DNA of 38,875 nucleotides from an uncultured Lachnospiraceae bacterium. Lineage in GTDB: Bacteria > Bacillota > Clostridia > Lachnospirales > Lachnospiraceae. The DNA is taken from positions 13,249-52,123 of the forward strand of contig CAJUMC010000011.1 in NCBI GenBank assembly GCA_910587085.1. The letters are read 5' to 3'. The position numbers and the translations under genes are program-made. Below the pieces are notes generated by a model that worked only from the letters and a program-made list of their open reading frames with translations, searched no databases and was not told the DNA's origin. How positions within the stretch are numbered: the first letter of the stretch is position 1; each line of letters starts with the position of its first letter. Below are positions 1 through 8,091 of the stretch, piece after piece.

Positions 1-226
1 TCTCTGTGTGCTGATTCAGCTTCTCCGTGTGTTCGTTCAGGATCTCTGTGTGCTGATTCAGCTTCTCCGTGTGTTCGTTCAGGATCTCTGTGTGCTGGTT
101 CAGCTTCTCCGTGTGTTCGTTCAGGATCTCCGTGTGCTGATTCAGCGTTTCCGTGTGCTCGTTCAGGATCTCTGTGTGCTGGTTCAATATCTCAAGTATT
201 AAATCCAGCTTTTCGTCGTTTGTCAT
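1..226 (-). CDS. Coiled-coil heptad-repeat protein, C-terminus beyond left edge
   Basis: The gene starts at an ATG whose first base is 226, with a GGAGG ribosome site at 238-234, and stays open to the left edge, giving 75 visible codons. A second ATG at 230 is too close to that site and its frame stops after 12 codons, so it was rejected. After a short head (MTNDEKLDLILEIL) the protein is almost pure repetition of a 14-residue unit, HTEILNEHTEKLNQ, which is two heptads with I/L at the core positions. This predicts a long parallel coiled coil. No signal peptide or membrane segment is visible in this part. It is transcribed divergently from pyrB. Function is unknown; short proteins of this kind are often structural or scaffolding, but nothing here shows that. 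Confidence 0.75.
   Translation of the reverse strand, partial: MTNDEKLDLILEILNQHTEILNEHTETLNQHTEILNEHTEKLNQHTEILNEHTEKLNQHTEILNEHTEKLNQHTE
11..178. repeat. Four tandem 42-bp repeats (coiled-coil coding)
   Basis: Four near-identical 42-bp units run through 11-178, with a partial unit at the left edge. The period is a multiple of three and each unit encodes two heptads of the minus-strand coiled-coil protein. Unit-to-unit differences are few (for example a/g at the fourth base), so the array is young and probably variable in copy number between strains. Confidence 0.9.
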
Positions 227-279
227 CCATTTTCCTCCGTATTAAATTTTTGTAATGCCGTATTCTCTCCAGTGCAGAC

Positions 280-308
280 AGTATAGCACATTCCATATAT
301 AAAGTCCA
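280..308 (-). promoter_or_regulatory. Promoter of the coiled-coil gene
   Basis: On the minus strand TGGACT (308-303) and TATACT (285-280) are separated by 17 bp, and the -10 is preceded by TGC (extended -10). The predicted start of transcription lies about 47 bases before the ATG at 226. Confidence 0.6.
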
Positions 309-313
309 TCCAT

Positions 314-350
314 TTTTTGTGCCAAAACCCGCAGGACAGGCACTTAAAAA
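314..350. other. Inverted repeat between two divergent promoters
   Basis: GTGCC and GGCAC arms flanked by runs of T and A (TTTTTT...AAAAAA) form a possible stem-loop between the leftward promoter and the pyrB promoter. It could be a binding site or a relic terminator; nothing decides between these. Confidence 0.35.
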
Positions 351-375
351 ATCGTGGACGCAACCAAAATTTCTC

Positions 376-404
376 TTGTATTTCGCTGCCTGCTGTAATA
401 TAAT
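376..404 (+). promoter_or_regulatory. Promoter of pyrB-pyrI
   Basis: TTGTAT (376-381) and a perfect TATAAT (399-404) are 17 bp apart. The predicted leader is about 45 bases. I see no PyrR-binding antiterminator structure in so short a leader, so any pyrimidine control would act another way. Confidence 0.55.
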
Positions 405-456
405 AAGCAGTTGAAAAACAACAGGAACCCAAACGCAAATCATGATGGAGGTGCTT

Positions 457-1371
457 ATGAAACACATAATCAGTCCGCTTGATCTTTCCACAGAAGAGCT
501 TGCCGGCGTGCTGGAGCTCGCAGAAAAAATCATGAGGGAGCCGGAAAAATATTCTGATTGCTGCCGAGGGAAAAAATTAGCTACTCTTTTTTATGAACCA
601 AGTACCCGTACCCGCCTGAGCTTCGAAGCCGCAATGCTCAATTTAGGCGGGAGTGTCCTTGGTTTTTCTTCTGCCGATTCCTCCTCCGCCTCCAAAGGGG
701 AGAGCGTTGCCGACACCATCCGCGTCGTTTCCGGCTATGCCGATATCTGCGCCATACGCCACCCGAAGGAAGGCGCGCCTTATGTTGCCGCCACCTACTC
801 GAACATCCCGATCATCAACGCGGGGGACGGCGGGCACAACCATCCGACACAGACGCTGACGGATCTTCTCACCATGAAGCATCTGAAAGGCCGTCTCGAT
901 CATCTCACCATCGGCTTCTGCGGCGACCTGAAATTCGGCCGTACTGTTCATTCGCTGATTAATGCCATGGTCCGCTATCCGGGTTCTCGCTTTTTCCTGA
1001 TTTCTCCGGAGGAGCTGAAAATTCCGACCTACCTGCGCGAGGAGGTACTCGACGCGCACCACGTTCCTTACGAAGAGGTTCGCATCCTCGAGGAAATTAT
1101 GCCGGAGCTCGATATTCTTTATATGACCCGTGTTCAGAGAGAGCGCTTTTTCAATGAGGAGGACTATATCCGCCTGAAGGACAGCTTCATTCTGGATACT
1201 GTGAAAATGCAATATGCAAGACCGGACATGCTCGTACTCCATCCTCTTCCGCGCGTCAACGAAATTTCCGTCGAAGTGGACAGCGACCCGAGGGCCGTTT
1301 ATTTCAAGCAGGCGCATTTCGGCGTATATGTGCGGATGGCGCTGATTCTAACGCTGCTGGAACTTAATTAA
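457..1371 (+). CDS. pyrB: Aspartate carbamoyltransferase catalytic chain
   Basis: PyrB condenses carbamoyl phosphate with L-aspartate to N-carbamoyl-aspartate, the committed step of pyrimidine synthesis in the cytoplasm. The 304-residue product has the carbamoyl-phosphate site FYEPSTRTRLSFE near residues 45-57, the GGHNHPTQ segment, and the aspartate-domain HPLPRVNEI near the C-terminus, at the usual family length. The start at 457 is preferred over the ATG at 442 because the sequence ATGGAGGTG at 445-453 forms the ribosome site for 457. pyrI follows after 51 bases on the same strand, so the two chains are expected to assemble into the regulated class-B holoenzyme. Confidence 0.96.
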   Translation: MKHIISPLDLSTEELAGVLELAEKIMREPEKYSDCCRGKKLATLFYEPSTRTRLSFEAAMLNLGGSVLGFSSADSSSASKGESVADTIRVVSGYADICAIRHPKEGAPYVAATYSNIPIINAGDGGHNHPTQTLTDLLTMKHLKGRLDHLTIGFCGDLKFGRTVHSLINAMVRYPGSRFFLISPEELKIPTYLREEVLDAHHVPYEEVRILEEIMPELDILYMTRVQRERFFNEEDYIRLKDSFILDTVKMQYARPDMLVLHPLPRVNEISVEVDSDPRAVYFKQAHFGVYVRMALILTLLELN

Positions 1372-1422
1372 GAGCTCTGCAATAATATCGCCAGTCAAAC
1401 AAATATCGGAAGGGAGTTTATC

Positions 1423-1845
1423 ATGCTGAATATCGGTGGTCTGAATCATGGAGTCGTTATTGACCACATCGCTGCCGGCGGTGCAATGAAAATTTACGAA
1501 TATCTGAATCTGGAAAAGCTCGACTGCAGCGTTGCCATAATCAAAAACGCGAAAAGCAATAAAATGGGAAAAAAAGACATTATCAAGATCGAGGGACCGA
1601 TCCAGGTTGATCTGGACATGCTCGGCGTTCTCGATCCGAATCTGACACTCGACCTGATCGAAGACGGGAAAATTATTGAGAAACGAAATCCGAATCTGCC
1701 GCAGCAGGTAACCGGGATTATCCGGTGCAAAAATCCGCGCTGCATCACTTCCATCGAGCAGGAACTTCCGCACCGGTTCCGGCTTACCAACAAAGAAAAG
1801 GGCATTTACCGCTGTATCTATTGCGAACAGGCGTACAAGCACTGA
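1423..1845 (+). CDS. pyrI: Aspartate carbamoyltransferase regulatory chain
   Basis: The 140-residue product is the regulatory subunit that binds nucleotide effectors in its N-terminal domain and contacts PyrB through a C-terminal zinc domain. The four zinc cysteines are present as C-x4-C (CKNPRC) and CxxC (CIYC) near the C-terminus, and the N-terminal allosteric domain begins LNIGGLNHGVVIDHI. The start has a GGAAGGGAG ribosome site. Location 51 bases after pyrB indicates co-transcription. Length and motifs match enterobacterial PyrI, so feedback control by CTP-type effectors is expected but not shown. Confidence 0.95.
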   Translation: MLNIGGLNHGVVIDHIAAGGAMKIYEYLNLEKLDCSVAIIKNAKSNKMGKKDIIKIEGPIQVDLDMLGVLDPNLTLDLIEDGKIIEKRNPNLPQQVTGIIRCKNPRCITSIEQELPHRFRLTNKEKGIYRCIYCEQAYKH

Positions 1846-1881
1846 CTTATATGCTGCGGACTAAAGCATCCCTTGGAACAC

Positions 1882-1918
1882 AGAGCCGGAACTGTCATGT
1901 TCCGGCTCTTCCTGTTTT
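1882..1918 (+). terminator. Terminator after pyrBI
   Basis: A perfect 11-bp stem (AGAGCCGGAAC / GTTCCGGCTCT) with a 6-base loop is followed by TTCCTGTTTT. It ends the pyrBI transcript; the U-rich tail lies on the plus side only, although the hairpin also sits after the minus-strand araA stop. Confidence 0.85.
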
Positions 1919-1975
1919 CATCATGAAACGGCCGACTAATCCTCCAGCAAATCACTGTTGTTCCGGCCCTTTTCC

Positions 1976-3466
1976 TCAGCGGAACGATGCTTCGTTCCAG
2001 CGCAGCTCGTTCCTGAAATTCCGGATGGTGGTGTCTTTGTCGATAAACACGCACTCAATTCCCATCATTGCCCCCCAGTCGCCCATCTGCTCGCTTGTCA
2101 GATCGAGCGAGAATGCGGTATGGTGTGCGCCGCCCGCCAGAATCCAGGCCTCTGCTCCGGTAATCAGATTCGGTTCGGGCTTCCACAGCGCACTCGCAAC
2201 CGGAAGCTTCGGCATTGGCTTATCCTGCTTCAGCGTTGTAACATCGTTGATAATCAGGCGGAAACGCGTACCGAGATCCACCAGAGAGCAGGCGACACCC
2301 GCCCCCGGCTTCGTCGTGAACACAATGCGTGCCGGGTCCTCGCGGTTTCCCATGGAGAGCGGACTCACCTTAATTGCCGGCCGGCAATCCGCGATGGACG
2401 GACATACCTCGAGCATGTGAGACTGCAGTATGGCTTCTTTCCCAGGCTCAAGATGATAGGTGTAATCCTCCATAAACGACGTGCCGTTCTTCTGTCCTGC
2501 GGACATAATCTTCATCAGCCGCACCATTGCCGCCGTCTTCCAGTCGCCCTCCGCGCCGAAACCGTAGCCGTCCGCCATCATGCGCTGCATCGCCAGGCCC
2601 GGCAGCTGCTTCAGCCCGGAAAGCATCTGGAAATTTGTTACAATTGCGTGGTAATTCCGCTCCTCAGCAAATTTTCGGAAACCTGCCTCAATCGCCGCCT
2701 GCTCGCGCACATGAGCCTTAAATTCCTCCGGATCACGCCCCTCAAGAATCATGTCGTAAGAATCGTAATATTCCTGAAGCAGCGCTTCCACCTCGCCCTT
2801 CGGAGCGCCGTTTACATATTCTGCAACATCCGTAATGTTGTAAGCATCAATCTCCCAGCCGAACTTTATCTCCGCTTCAACCTTATCGCCCTCGGTCACG
2901 GCGACATCGCGCATATTATCGCCGACGCGCAGCACGCGGATGTGGCTGCTCTCCATCACACCGACCGCCGTGCGCATCCAGGAACCGATGCGTTCCCGCA
3001 CTCTGCTGTCGCTCCAGTGGCCCACAATCACCTTGCGCTCGATGCCCATGCGGCTGACGATATGACCGTATTCGCGGTCGCCGTGTGCGGATTGGTTCAG
3101 GTTCATGAAATCCATGTCGATCGTATCGTAAGGAATATCGCGGTTAAACTGCGTGTGCAGGTGCAGCAGCGGCTTTCGGTACTCCTGCAGCCCGTGAATC
3201 CACATTTTCGCCGGCGAGAATGTATGCATCCATGTAATAACGCCTGCGCAGAGCTCGTCGGCGTTGGCCTCATTAAAACAGCGGCGGATGGACGCCGAAT
3301 CAAGGAGCGTCGGCTTCCATACAATCTCAAACGGAAGGCCTCCCGATCTGTTCAGCTCCTCCACAATCGCCCTGCTGTGCTCCGCCACCTGTACCAGCGT
3401 CTCTTCGCCGTACAGATCCTGCGAACCCGTCGCAAACCAGAACTGGTATTTCTTTGTTTCAATCAT
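1976..3466 (-). CDS. araA: L-arabinose isomerase
   Basis: AraA interconverts L-arabinose and L-ribulose in the cytoplasm, the first intracellular step of arabinose catabolism, and uses a divalent metal such as Mn2+. The 496-residue protein has the family length and the metal and active-site segments EGDWKTAAM, SFMEDYTYH, SHMLEVCP and AGGAHHTAF, carrying the conserved Glu, Glu, His and His. The start ATG at 3466 has only a weak ribosome site (GGGGAAA about 14 bases upstream). It lies 165 bases after a GH43 arabinanase gene on the same strand, and may share its transcript. The kinase (araB) and epimerase (araD) that normally follow are absent from the window. Confidence 0.97.
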   Translation of the reverse strand: MIETKKYQFWFATGSQDLYGEETLVQVAEHSRAIVEELNRSGGLPFEIVWKPTLLDSASIRRCFNEANADELCAGVITWMHTFSPAKMWIHGLQEYRKPLLHLHTQFNRDIPYDTIDMDFMNLNQSAHGDREYGHIVSRMGIERKVIVGHWSDSRVRERIGSWMRTAVGVMESSHIRVLRVGDNMRDVAVTEGDKVEAEIKFGWEIDAYNITDVAEYVNGAPKGEVEALLQEYYDSYDMILEGRDPEEFKAHVREQAAIEAGFRKFAEERNYHAIVTNFQMLSGLKQLPGLAMQRMMADGYGFGAEGDWKTAAMVRLMKIMSAGQKNGTSFMEDYTYHLEPGKEAILQSHMLEVCPSIADCRPAIKVSPLSMGNREDPARIVFTTKPGAGVACSLVDLGTRFRLIINDVTTLKQDKPMPKLPVASALWKPEPNLITGAEAWILAGGAHHTAFSLDLTSEQMGDWGAMMGIECVFIDKDTTIRNFRNELRWNEASFR

Positions 3467-3631
3467 GTTTTTTATGCTGTTTCCCCGAACCTCTGCGTCA
3501 GGAAAATTTTCCCCTTTCTAAAAATATTTTGCCTATGCAGAAATTGCCTCTCTGCTGCTGTTCTGCTTTCACATAAAACCGGTCTTTCCGTTTTAAGCCC
3601 TTTGCAGGAATTTCATTATCGCTGCCATTCC

Positions 3632-4912
3632 TCACTGGTTTTCCCTGATGGCCCACACACCGATTCCCGCGTTATTGCGCCCGGTCAGCGCAATGGTCTC
3701 CCCGCCCTCCTCGCGGTTCGTACCGCGCAGAGCGCGCAGGCGCTCAACCGCACCGTTAACAACCAGTTCGATCCAGCCTGTGGCCGGATCGTATGACCAG
3801 GTACCGGCCAGGTCTCCGACCAGGCATTTCCCTTTTTTCTCCAGTTCCATCGGAATCGGCCGCTCGCAGAGGCGTTTTACGTCAAGGACAAAATCGATCC
3901 TCTTATAAATACCGCACAGTTCCTGCTCAGGAACAATCTCCTCACTCTCCCCGGCATACAGACACGGGCTTACTGCAGGCCAGCCTTCCTCATCAAATAC
4001 CATGCGCCTGACATTAAGCGCATGAAGATGCTTGTTATGTTCATAACGTGCATGACACACCATAAACCATCCATCTTCGCGCTCCAGCACCGAATTGTGC
4101 CCTAGCGCCATAAAACCGGTTCCTTCTTTAAAACTGTAGCCTGTTGTCAGCTTCAGACCCACATGGTTTGCCGGACAGGTCATATCGTCCAGCCGTCTGC
4201 CATTGTGATCAAGATAAGGGCCCTCCAGTTTTCTGCTGCGTCCGACACGGACATTATATACATTCGTAAGGGAATCAAATGAAACAAACAGATAATAATA
4301 TCCTGTTTTGCTATTAAACCGCACATAAGGTCCCTCAATCGCCGTGTCGCAGCTTTTCCGGTCGCGGCAGGCAAGCACCCTGCCGCAGCCCTCTTCGGCG
4401 GCCAGTCCTGTCGCATTGTCCAGCTTCAGCAGACGTATCCCGCCCCAGAAAGAGCCATAGACGAGATAATGCTGCCCCGTCCCCTCCTCACGCACGAGAT
4501 TGGCGTCAATTGCGTTGACCGGGGATTCCGGCGTAGTATGCACAACAATTCCCCGATGCACAAACGGCCCCTCAGGATTATCCGAGACTGCCAGCCCGAT
4601 TACCGAATGCTGGGAGCCAAAGGTGGATGCCGAATAGTACAGCCGGTATTCGTCCCCTTCCCTGATAATGTCTGGTGCCCATACTCCCTTTGCTTTGGTC
4701 AGCGCCGCGACCTCTTCCGGAATTGCACCGTCCTTCAGCGCCGCCCCGAGATACTCAAAATGGATCAGATCCCTCGAGCGCCGGATCTGTCCTCCGGGAT
4801 TCTCCCAGCCCTTCGGGCCGGCATCCGTTGAATAGGTGTAATAATATCCCCGCTCCTCATCATAATATACTGCAGGATCGTGGGAAAATAATCCGCCTTC
4901 CTTTGACTCCAT
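3632..4912 (-). CDS. GH43 family arabinan endo-1,5-alpha-L-arabinosidase-like enzyme
   Basis: The 426-residue protein is a five-bladed beta-propeller glycoside hydrolase of family 43, resembling the longer endo-arabinanases with a C-terminal beta-domain. Candidate catalytic residues are the base Asp in SHDPAVYY (about residue 11), the pKa-setting Asp in NAIDANLV, and the acid Glu in AIEGPYVRF. YGSFWGGIRLL and GHNSVL are typical of the arabinanase branch. There is no signal peptide, so it should act on imported oligosaccharides in the cytoplasm. The start at 4912 has GGAG about 13 bases upstream. araA follows on the same strand. An exo-acting or debranching specificity remains possible because GH43 subfamilies cannot be separated reliably by eye. 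Confidence 0.85.
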   Translation of the reverse strand: MESKEGGLFSHDPAVYYDEERGYYYTYSTDAGPKGWENPGGQIRRSRDLIHFEYLGAALKDGAIPEEVAALTKAKGVWAPDIIREGDEYRLYYSASTFGSQHSVIGLAVSDNPEGPFVHRGIVVHTTPESPVNAIDANLVREEGTGQHYLVYGSFWGGIRLLKLDNATGLAAEEGCGRVLACRDRKSCDTAIEGPYVRFNSKTGYYYLFVSFDSLTNVYNVRVGRSRKLEGPYLDHNGRRLDDMTCPANHVGLKLTTGYSFKEGTGFMALGHNSVLEREDGWFMVCHARYEHNKHLHALNVRRMVFDEEGWPAVSPCLYAGESEEIVPEQELCGIYKRIDFVLDVKRLCERPIPMELEKKGKCLVGDLAGTWSYDPATGWIELVVNGAVERLRALRGTNREEGGETIALTGRNNAGIGVWAIRENQ

Positions 4913-5106
4913 AATCTTTTCCGTTTCTCCTTCAATTAATAATAACTGCCGTTTCCTTCATACTTTCTATATTTGGAAGATTTCGGCCATCTCCTGTTCT
5001 TTTACAGTATTGCAAGCATTACAAAAATCATGTTTCTCATATAACATTCATTGCATAAGACATTACTTCGCATACCGCATTCATTCCGGCAGAAAAGTTT
5101 AAAATT
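4913..5106. other. Intergenic region before the GH43-araA pair
   Basis: This holds no gene. On the minus strand it is A+T-rich, and it must contain the promoter of the GH43-araA pair if the hairpin at 5107-5141 ends the upstream operon. I found no -35/-10 pair with proper spacing that I would defend, and no copy of the CTCTAAA half-sites seen at 18222-18248 and 20617-20654. Confidence 0.5.
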
Positions 5107-5141
5107 GGGGATTGCGGCAGCATATAACTGCCGCAATCCCC
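5107..5141 (-). terminator. Terminator of the transport operon
   Basis: A perfect 14-bp stem (GGGGATTGCGGCAG and its complement) with a 7-base loop lies 76 bases after the binding-protein stop codon. The minus-strand tail is AATTTTAAAC, and the plus-strand side is followed by TTTTT, so it could work in both directions. Confidence 0.8.
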
Positions 5142-5217
5142 TTTTTCCTCTGCCCGTATCTTATGCACATCCGGCAGTTTATGGCTTTTCCGACCGTTTA
5201 TGTGCACGCCGGAAAAT

Positions 5218-6819
5218 CTACTGCTCAATTACCTCATAATTCAGCTCAATACCCATCAGCGCGTAGACTTCCTTTGCAGTCTTGAGTGCCTGCTGATTGT
5301 ACTCAAGCGCCTTCGCTTCCATCTCGGCTGCGTAGTCTTTTGCATTCTTGCCCTGATCGAATACGAGAGCCTCCACGCCTACGCCGTCCACCGTATTGTT
5401 GTAAATACCGTCAATAAACGCCTGGAAGCCCGGAATCTGAACGTCGCCGAACGGAACCGGTCTTGTTACGTTCTTGAAGTACGCATCAAAATACTTGCCG
5501 TAAGCCGCATCCTCCTCCGCAGTAACAAGCGGTCCGCCGTTTACCATATCCTCAATGCTCTGATACTTTCTTTCTTTTGCTGTCGGATAGAAGCTCTGGG
5601 TGTATTCTTCCCAGATATCCGCATCCAGCGTGATCGGGCACGGCATGGACTGACGGAACAGCGGGTTGCCGGTCGGGTCCGTCATGGTCTTGTAAGCCTC
5701 AAGCTTTGCCTTCCAGCCCTCTACGCCCCAGCCCATCCACTTCAGGAGCTCGTAAGCCTCTCTCGGATGCTTGGTGGAGGAAGAAATGGAACCCATATCA
5801 AGCACGCCGAAGCAGGTGCCCGCTTCATTTACCGGAGTGCTGTACGGTACCCACTCCAGTCTCTTCTCGCGGTACTCCGGAGTATCGAACAGATTCAGGT
5901 AGGTCCAGTACGCGTCGATCTGCCAGCCCAGCTTGCCGGAATAAGCAGCCCACATCTCACGGTCGCCCAGCCATGCCTCATTCTCGTCCGTATCGTGAAT
6001 CGGCGCCTGATAGCCCGAATTGATCAGATCCGCCAGCTGGTTTACGCCGTCCGCCCACAGATCCATGTGGAAGCGGTGTCCGTCCCAGCCGAACTCGCCG
6101 ATGCTGGCTGCATCGTTTGCGATCGGATAGAAAGTGACCGGCGTATAGAAACGGTTGAAGCCGTAGATCTGATCCGCCGCATTGGTTACTGTTTTAAAGG
6201 AATCAATCAGCGCGTTCCAGTTCCAGTTCTCCGGATCCGGCGCCTGCTTGTTCTGCACCTCAAACACGTTGAGATCCGCATACAGCGCTGCCGGGAACGC
6301 CTTGATCGGTGTTCCGAGCTTCTTGTCCGTGCCGTAATAGCCGATCTTGTAATCGTTGATGGAGGACATCAGGTTCTGATTCTCCGGATCATTCTCCCAG
6401 TACTCCGTGAAGTCGCCGAACAGACCCTGTCCGAGACCGAAGTCGCAGTTGCCGAGAACCATAAAGCAGTCCGGAATCTTCTTCGCGCTGATCATATTCA
6501 TCAGAGTATCGTTGTAGCCATCAATACCGAGATCCTGGGTTTTTACCTTGATATTCGGGTATTTTTCCATAAACTTCTGCGCCACATACTCGACGAGAGT
6601 CGCGTTGTCGAAATGCATGTACATAAGTTCGATATTCTCCGTCGTCATCGGCGGAAGGCCGGCCGGCTCCTTGGTATCGTCCGGATTGTCCGTATTGTCC
6701 TGATCAACAGGCGCCGTCGTCGGCTGCGTTTCCGGCGTTTCCTTGTCGCCGCAGCCTGCCAGCATACCGGCGCACATCGCACCTGCCAGCACCAAACTTG
6801 TAAGCTTTTTCGATTTCAT
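5218..6819 (-). CDS. Sugar ABC transporter solute-binding lipoprotein (CUT1)
   Basis: This 533-residue lipoprotein should capture an oligosaccharide outside the membrane and deliver it to the permease pair encoded just upstream in transcription. The N-terminus is a lipoprotein signal with lipobox LAGC, Cys at residue 23, followed by an acidic/Thr-rich linker. The rest looks like a family-1 (MalE-like) binding protein. The start at 6819 is chosen because GAGGAGGG stands just before it and the signal peptide begins there; a longer reading frame back to 6978 lacks support. A 270-base gap separates it from the permease gene, unlike the tight spacing elsewhere in the operon, which would allow extra expression of the binding protein. 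Substrate (arabino-oligosaccharide) is inferred from neighbours only. Confidence 0.9.
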   Translation of the reverse strand: MKSKKLTSLVLAGAMCAGMLAGCGDKETPETQPTTAPVDQDNTDNPDDTKEPAGLPPMTTENIELMYMHFDNATLVEYVAQKFMEKYPNIKVKTQDLGIDGYNDTLMNMISAKKIPDCFMVLGNCDFGLGQGLFGDFTEYWENDPENQNLMSSINDYKIGYYGTDKKLGTPIKAFPAALYADLNVFEVQNKQAPDPENWNWNALIDSFKTVTNAADQIYGFNRFYTPVTFYPIANDAASIGEFGWDGHRFHMDLWADGVNQLADLINSGYQAPIHDTDENEAWLGDREMWAAYSGKLGWQIDAYWTYLNLFDTPEYREKRLEWVPYSTPVNEAGTCFGVLDMGSISSSTKHPREAYELLKWMGWGVEGWKAKLEAYKTMTDPTGNPLFRQSMPCPITLDADIWEEYTQSFYPTAKERKYQSIEDMVNGGPLVTAEEDAAYGKYFDAYFKNVTRPVPFGDVQIPGFQAFIDGIYNNTVDGVGVEALVFDQGKNAKDYAAEMEAKALEYNQQALKTAKEVYALMGIELNYEVIEQ

Positions 6820-7089
6820 TAGAAATCCCTCCTCTACATTTTCTGAAAATGTTTCACAGAACGGGCCGGACACCTCGCAGCCCGCTCCCGCACGGCGGCA
6901 GGAACCGCCCTCCCTCAGAGCGTTTCTTGCGCCGCGCTGGCTTCTATGAAAATCACATTCCCTTGAATATGATTTCATTTAATTTCATTTATAATCCAGG
7001 AACTCCATCGAAATCCGGTTTCCGGGATATTTCGGAAAAAGGGGCCGCTCTGGGAATCCCTTCCGTCTGCCTGATCCCTCTTTTACATT
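6820..7089. other. 270-base leader between permease and binding-protein genes
   Basis: No gene is seen here. It contains a hairpin at 7010-7033 (GAAATCCGG with its bulged complement) and a palindrome at 6836-6852 beside the ribosome site. The hairpin lacks a U tract, so it may protect or process the mRNA rather than end it. No convincing promoter was found on the minus strand, though one may exist. Confidence 0.45.
6836..6852. promoter_or_regulatory. 17-bp palindrome before the binding-protein gene
   Basis: ACATTTTC and GAAAATGT are perfect 8-bp arms around a single T, 17 bases before the ATG at 6819 and abutting the ribosome site. It may be an operator or a small RNA hairpin that limits translation. 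It does not resemble the CTCTAAA half-sites of the operon promoter. Confidence 0.35.
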
Positions 7090-8091
7090 TTACTCGCCCG
7101 TAATACCGGTCCGGTCAACGCTCTCGACGAACTGACGCTGCAGAACGAAATACATAATCAGGAGCGGCAGGATGGAAAGCATGGTTCCCGCCATCTTGAT
7201 ATTTTCGTTGATGCTGACCATCATGCCTCCGCTCTGGCTCGCCGCAGCCGAGTAAGAAGACTCAAAGGTCTTCAGCGATACCACAAGCGTGGAAAGCGTG
7301 CTCTCCGAACCGCCCGTTGCGCCTACGACATAGAGCTGCGTCAGGTAGGACTCATTCCAGTACCACACAATCGAAAACAGGAACACGACCAGAATGGCCG
7401 GAGCCGCCGAAGGGATGGAGATCCTGGCAAACGATTTGAAATGCCCCGCTCCGTCGATCTTCGCCGCCTCAATCAGCGCCTGCGGCACCTGTCGGAAAAA
7501 CTGCCAGAAGATCAGGATAAAAATCTGCGCTTTCAGACCCTGGCCCAGAATGGCCGGGATAACAAACGCTTTCAGGGAATTGATGATTCCGAGATCCGTG
7601 TAGAACACGTAGGTCGGCATCATCGTAATCTGCGGCGGGATGATGAAGGAAAAAATCAAAAGCCCCATCAGCACTTTCTTCCCCGGGAAATTGTACCGCG
7701 CAAAGCCGTATCCGACCGTTGCGCAGATCACCACATTGATCAGGGTCGGGATTCCCGCCACGATCACGGAATCCTTAAAGGTCTTCCAGAAATTCATTGC
7801 CCTTGCAGCGTTTTTGTAGTTGTCGATATAGCCCGTCGTCGGCAGCCACTGCACGGAAGAATCCAGAAGGTCGCTGACAGTCATAAAACTCTTGCTGATC
7901 ATGTAAAGCAGAGGGTACAGGTAAACGAAGCCGATGCTGATCAGGAGGACATACACGACGACCTGCTTGCCGGCTCCCTCCTTCTCCTTGCTGCCGAAAA
8001 CAAACTTACGGAGCCGATCCTTCCATGCACCCTTGTAGGAAAGGCGGTTTTTAGGCCGCTTTACTTGCTTTTTTTGTATTGCGTCTTGCAT
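7090..8091 (-). CDS. Carbohydrate ABC transporter permease, MalG type (second importer)
   Basis: This inner-membrane permease forms the translocation channel with the MalF-type partner encoded directly upstream. The 333-residue protein has a basic cytoplasmic head followed by about six membrane helices, and the ATPase-coupling EAA loop reads EAAKIDGAGHFKSFARISIP. The start at 8091 has GAAGGAGGGG upstream; the longer frame to 8175 reads through low-quality Arg/Ser sequence inside the neighbouring gene. The chosen start still overlaps the end of the upstream gene by 41 bases, which indicates translational coupling. No ATPase gene follows. Confidence 0.92.
   Translation of the reverse strand: MQDAIQKKQVKRPKNRLSYKGAWKDRLRKFVFGSKEKEGAGKQVVVYVLLISIGFVYLYPLLYMISKSFMTVSDLLDSSVQWLPTTGYIDNYKNAARAMNFWKTFKDSVIVAGIPTLINVVICATVGYGFARYNFPGKKVLMGLLIFSFIIPPQITMMPTYVFYTDLGIINSLKAFVIPAILGQGLKAQIFILIFWQFFRQVPQALIEAAKIDGAGHFKSFARISIPSAAPAILVVFLFSIVWYWNESYLTQLYVVGATGGSESTLSTLVVSLKTFESSYSAAASQSGGMMVSINENIKMAGTMLSILPLLIMYFVLQRQFVESVDRTGITGE

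Noticed and set aside
11..178. Possible CRISPR array (42-bp direct repeats)
   Set aside because: The units are back to back with no unique spacers and keep an open reading frame; they are coding repeats. The same holds for 38582-38875.
8..202. Plus-strand 64-codon frame made of repeated Leu/Gln/Val units
   Set aside because: It is the antisense of the minus-strand heptad array, which has the ribosome site, promoter and a sensible coiled-coil protein.
643..1317. Minus-strand 224-codon frame opposite pyrB
   Set aside because: pyrB on the plus strand is certain; this is its complement.
457..1845. Unusual status of pyrBI
   Set aside because: Catalytic and regulatory chains in tandem occur in other Clostridia; both look complete and ordinary.
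1958..3796. Plus-strand 612-codon frame opposite araA
   Set aside because: It is the complement of araA and part of the GH43 gene, both of which have full family motifs; no ribosome site or recognisable domain.
5200..6822. Plus-strand 540-codon frame opposite the binding-protein gene
   Set aside because: Arg/His/Leu-rich shadow of a real lipoprotein gene.
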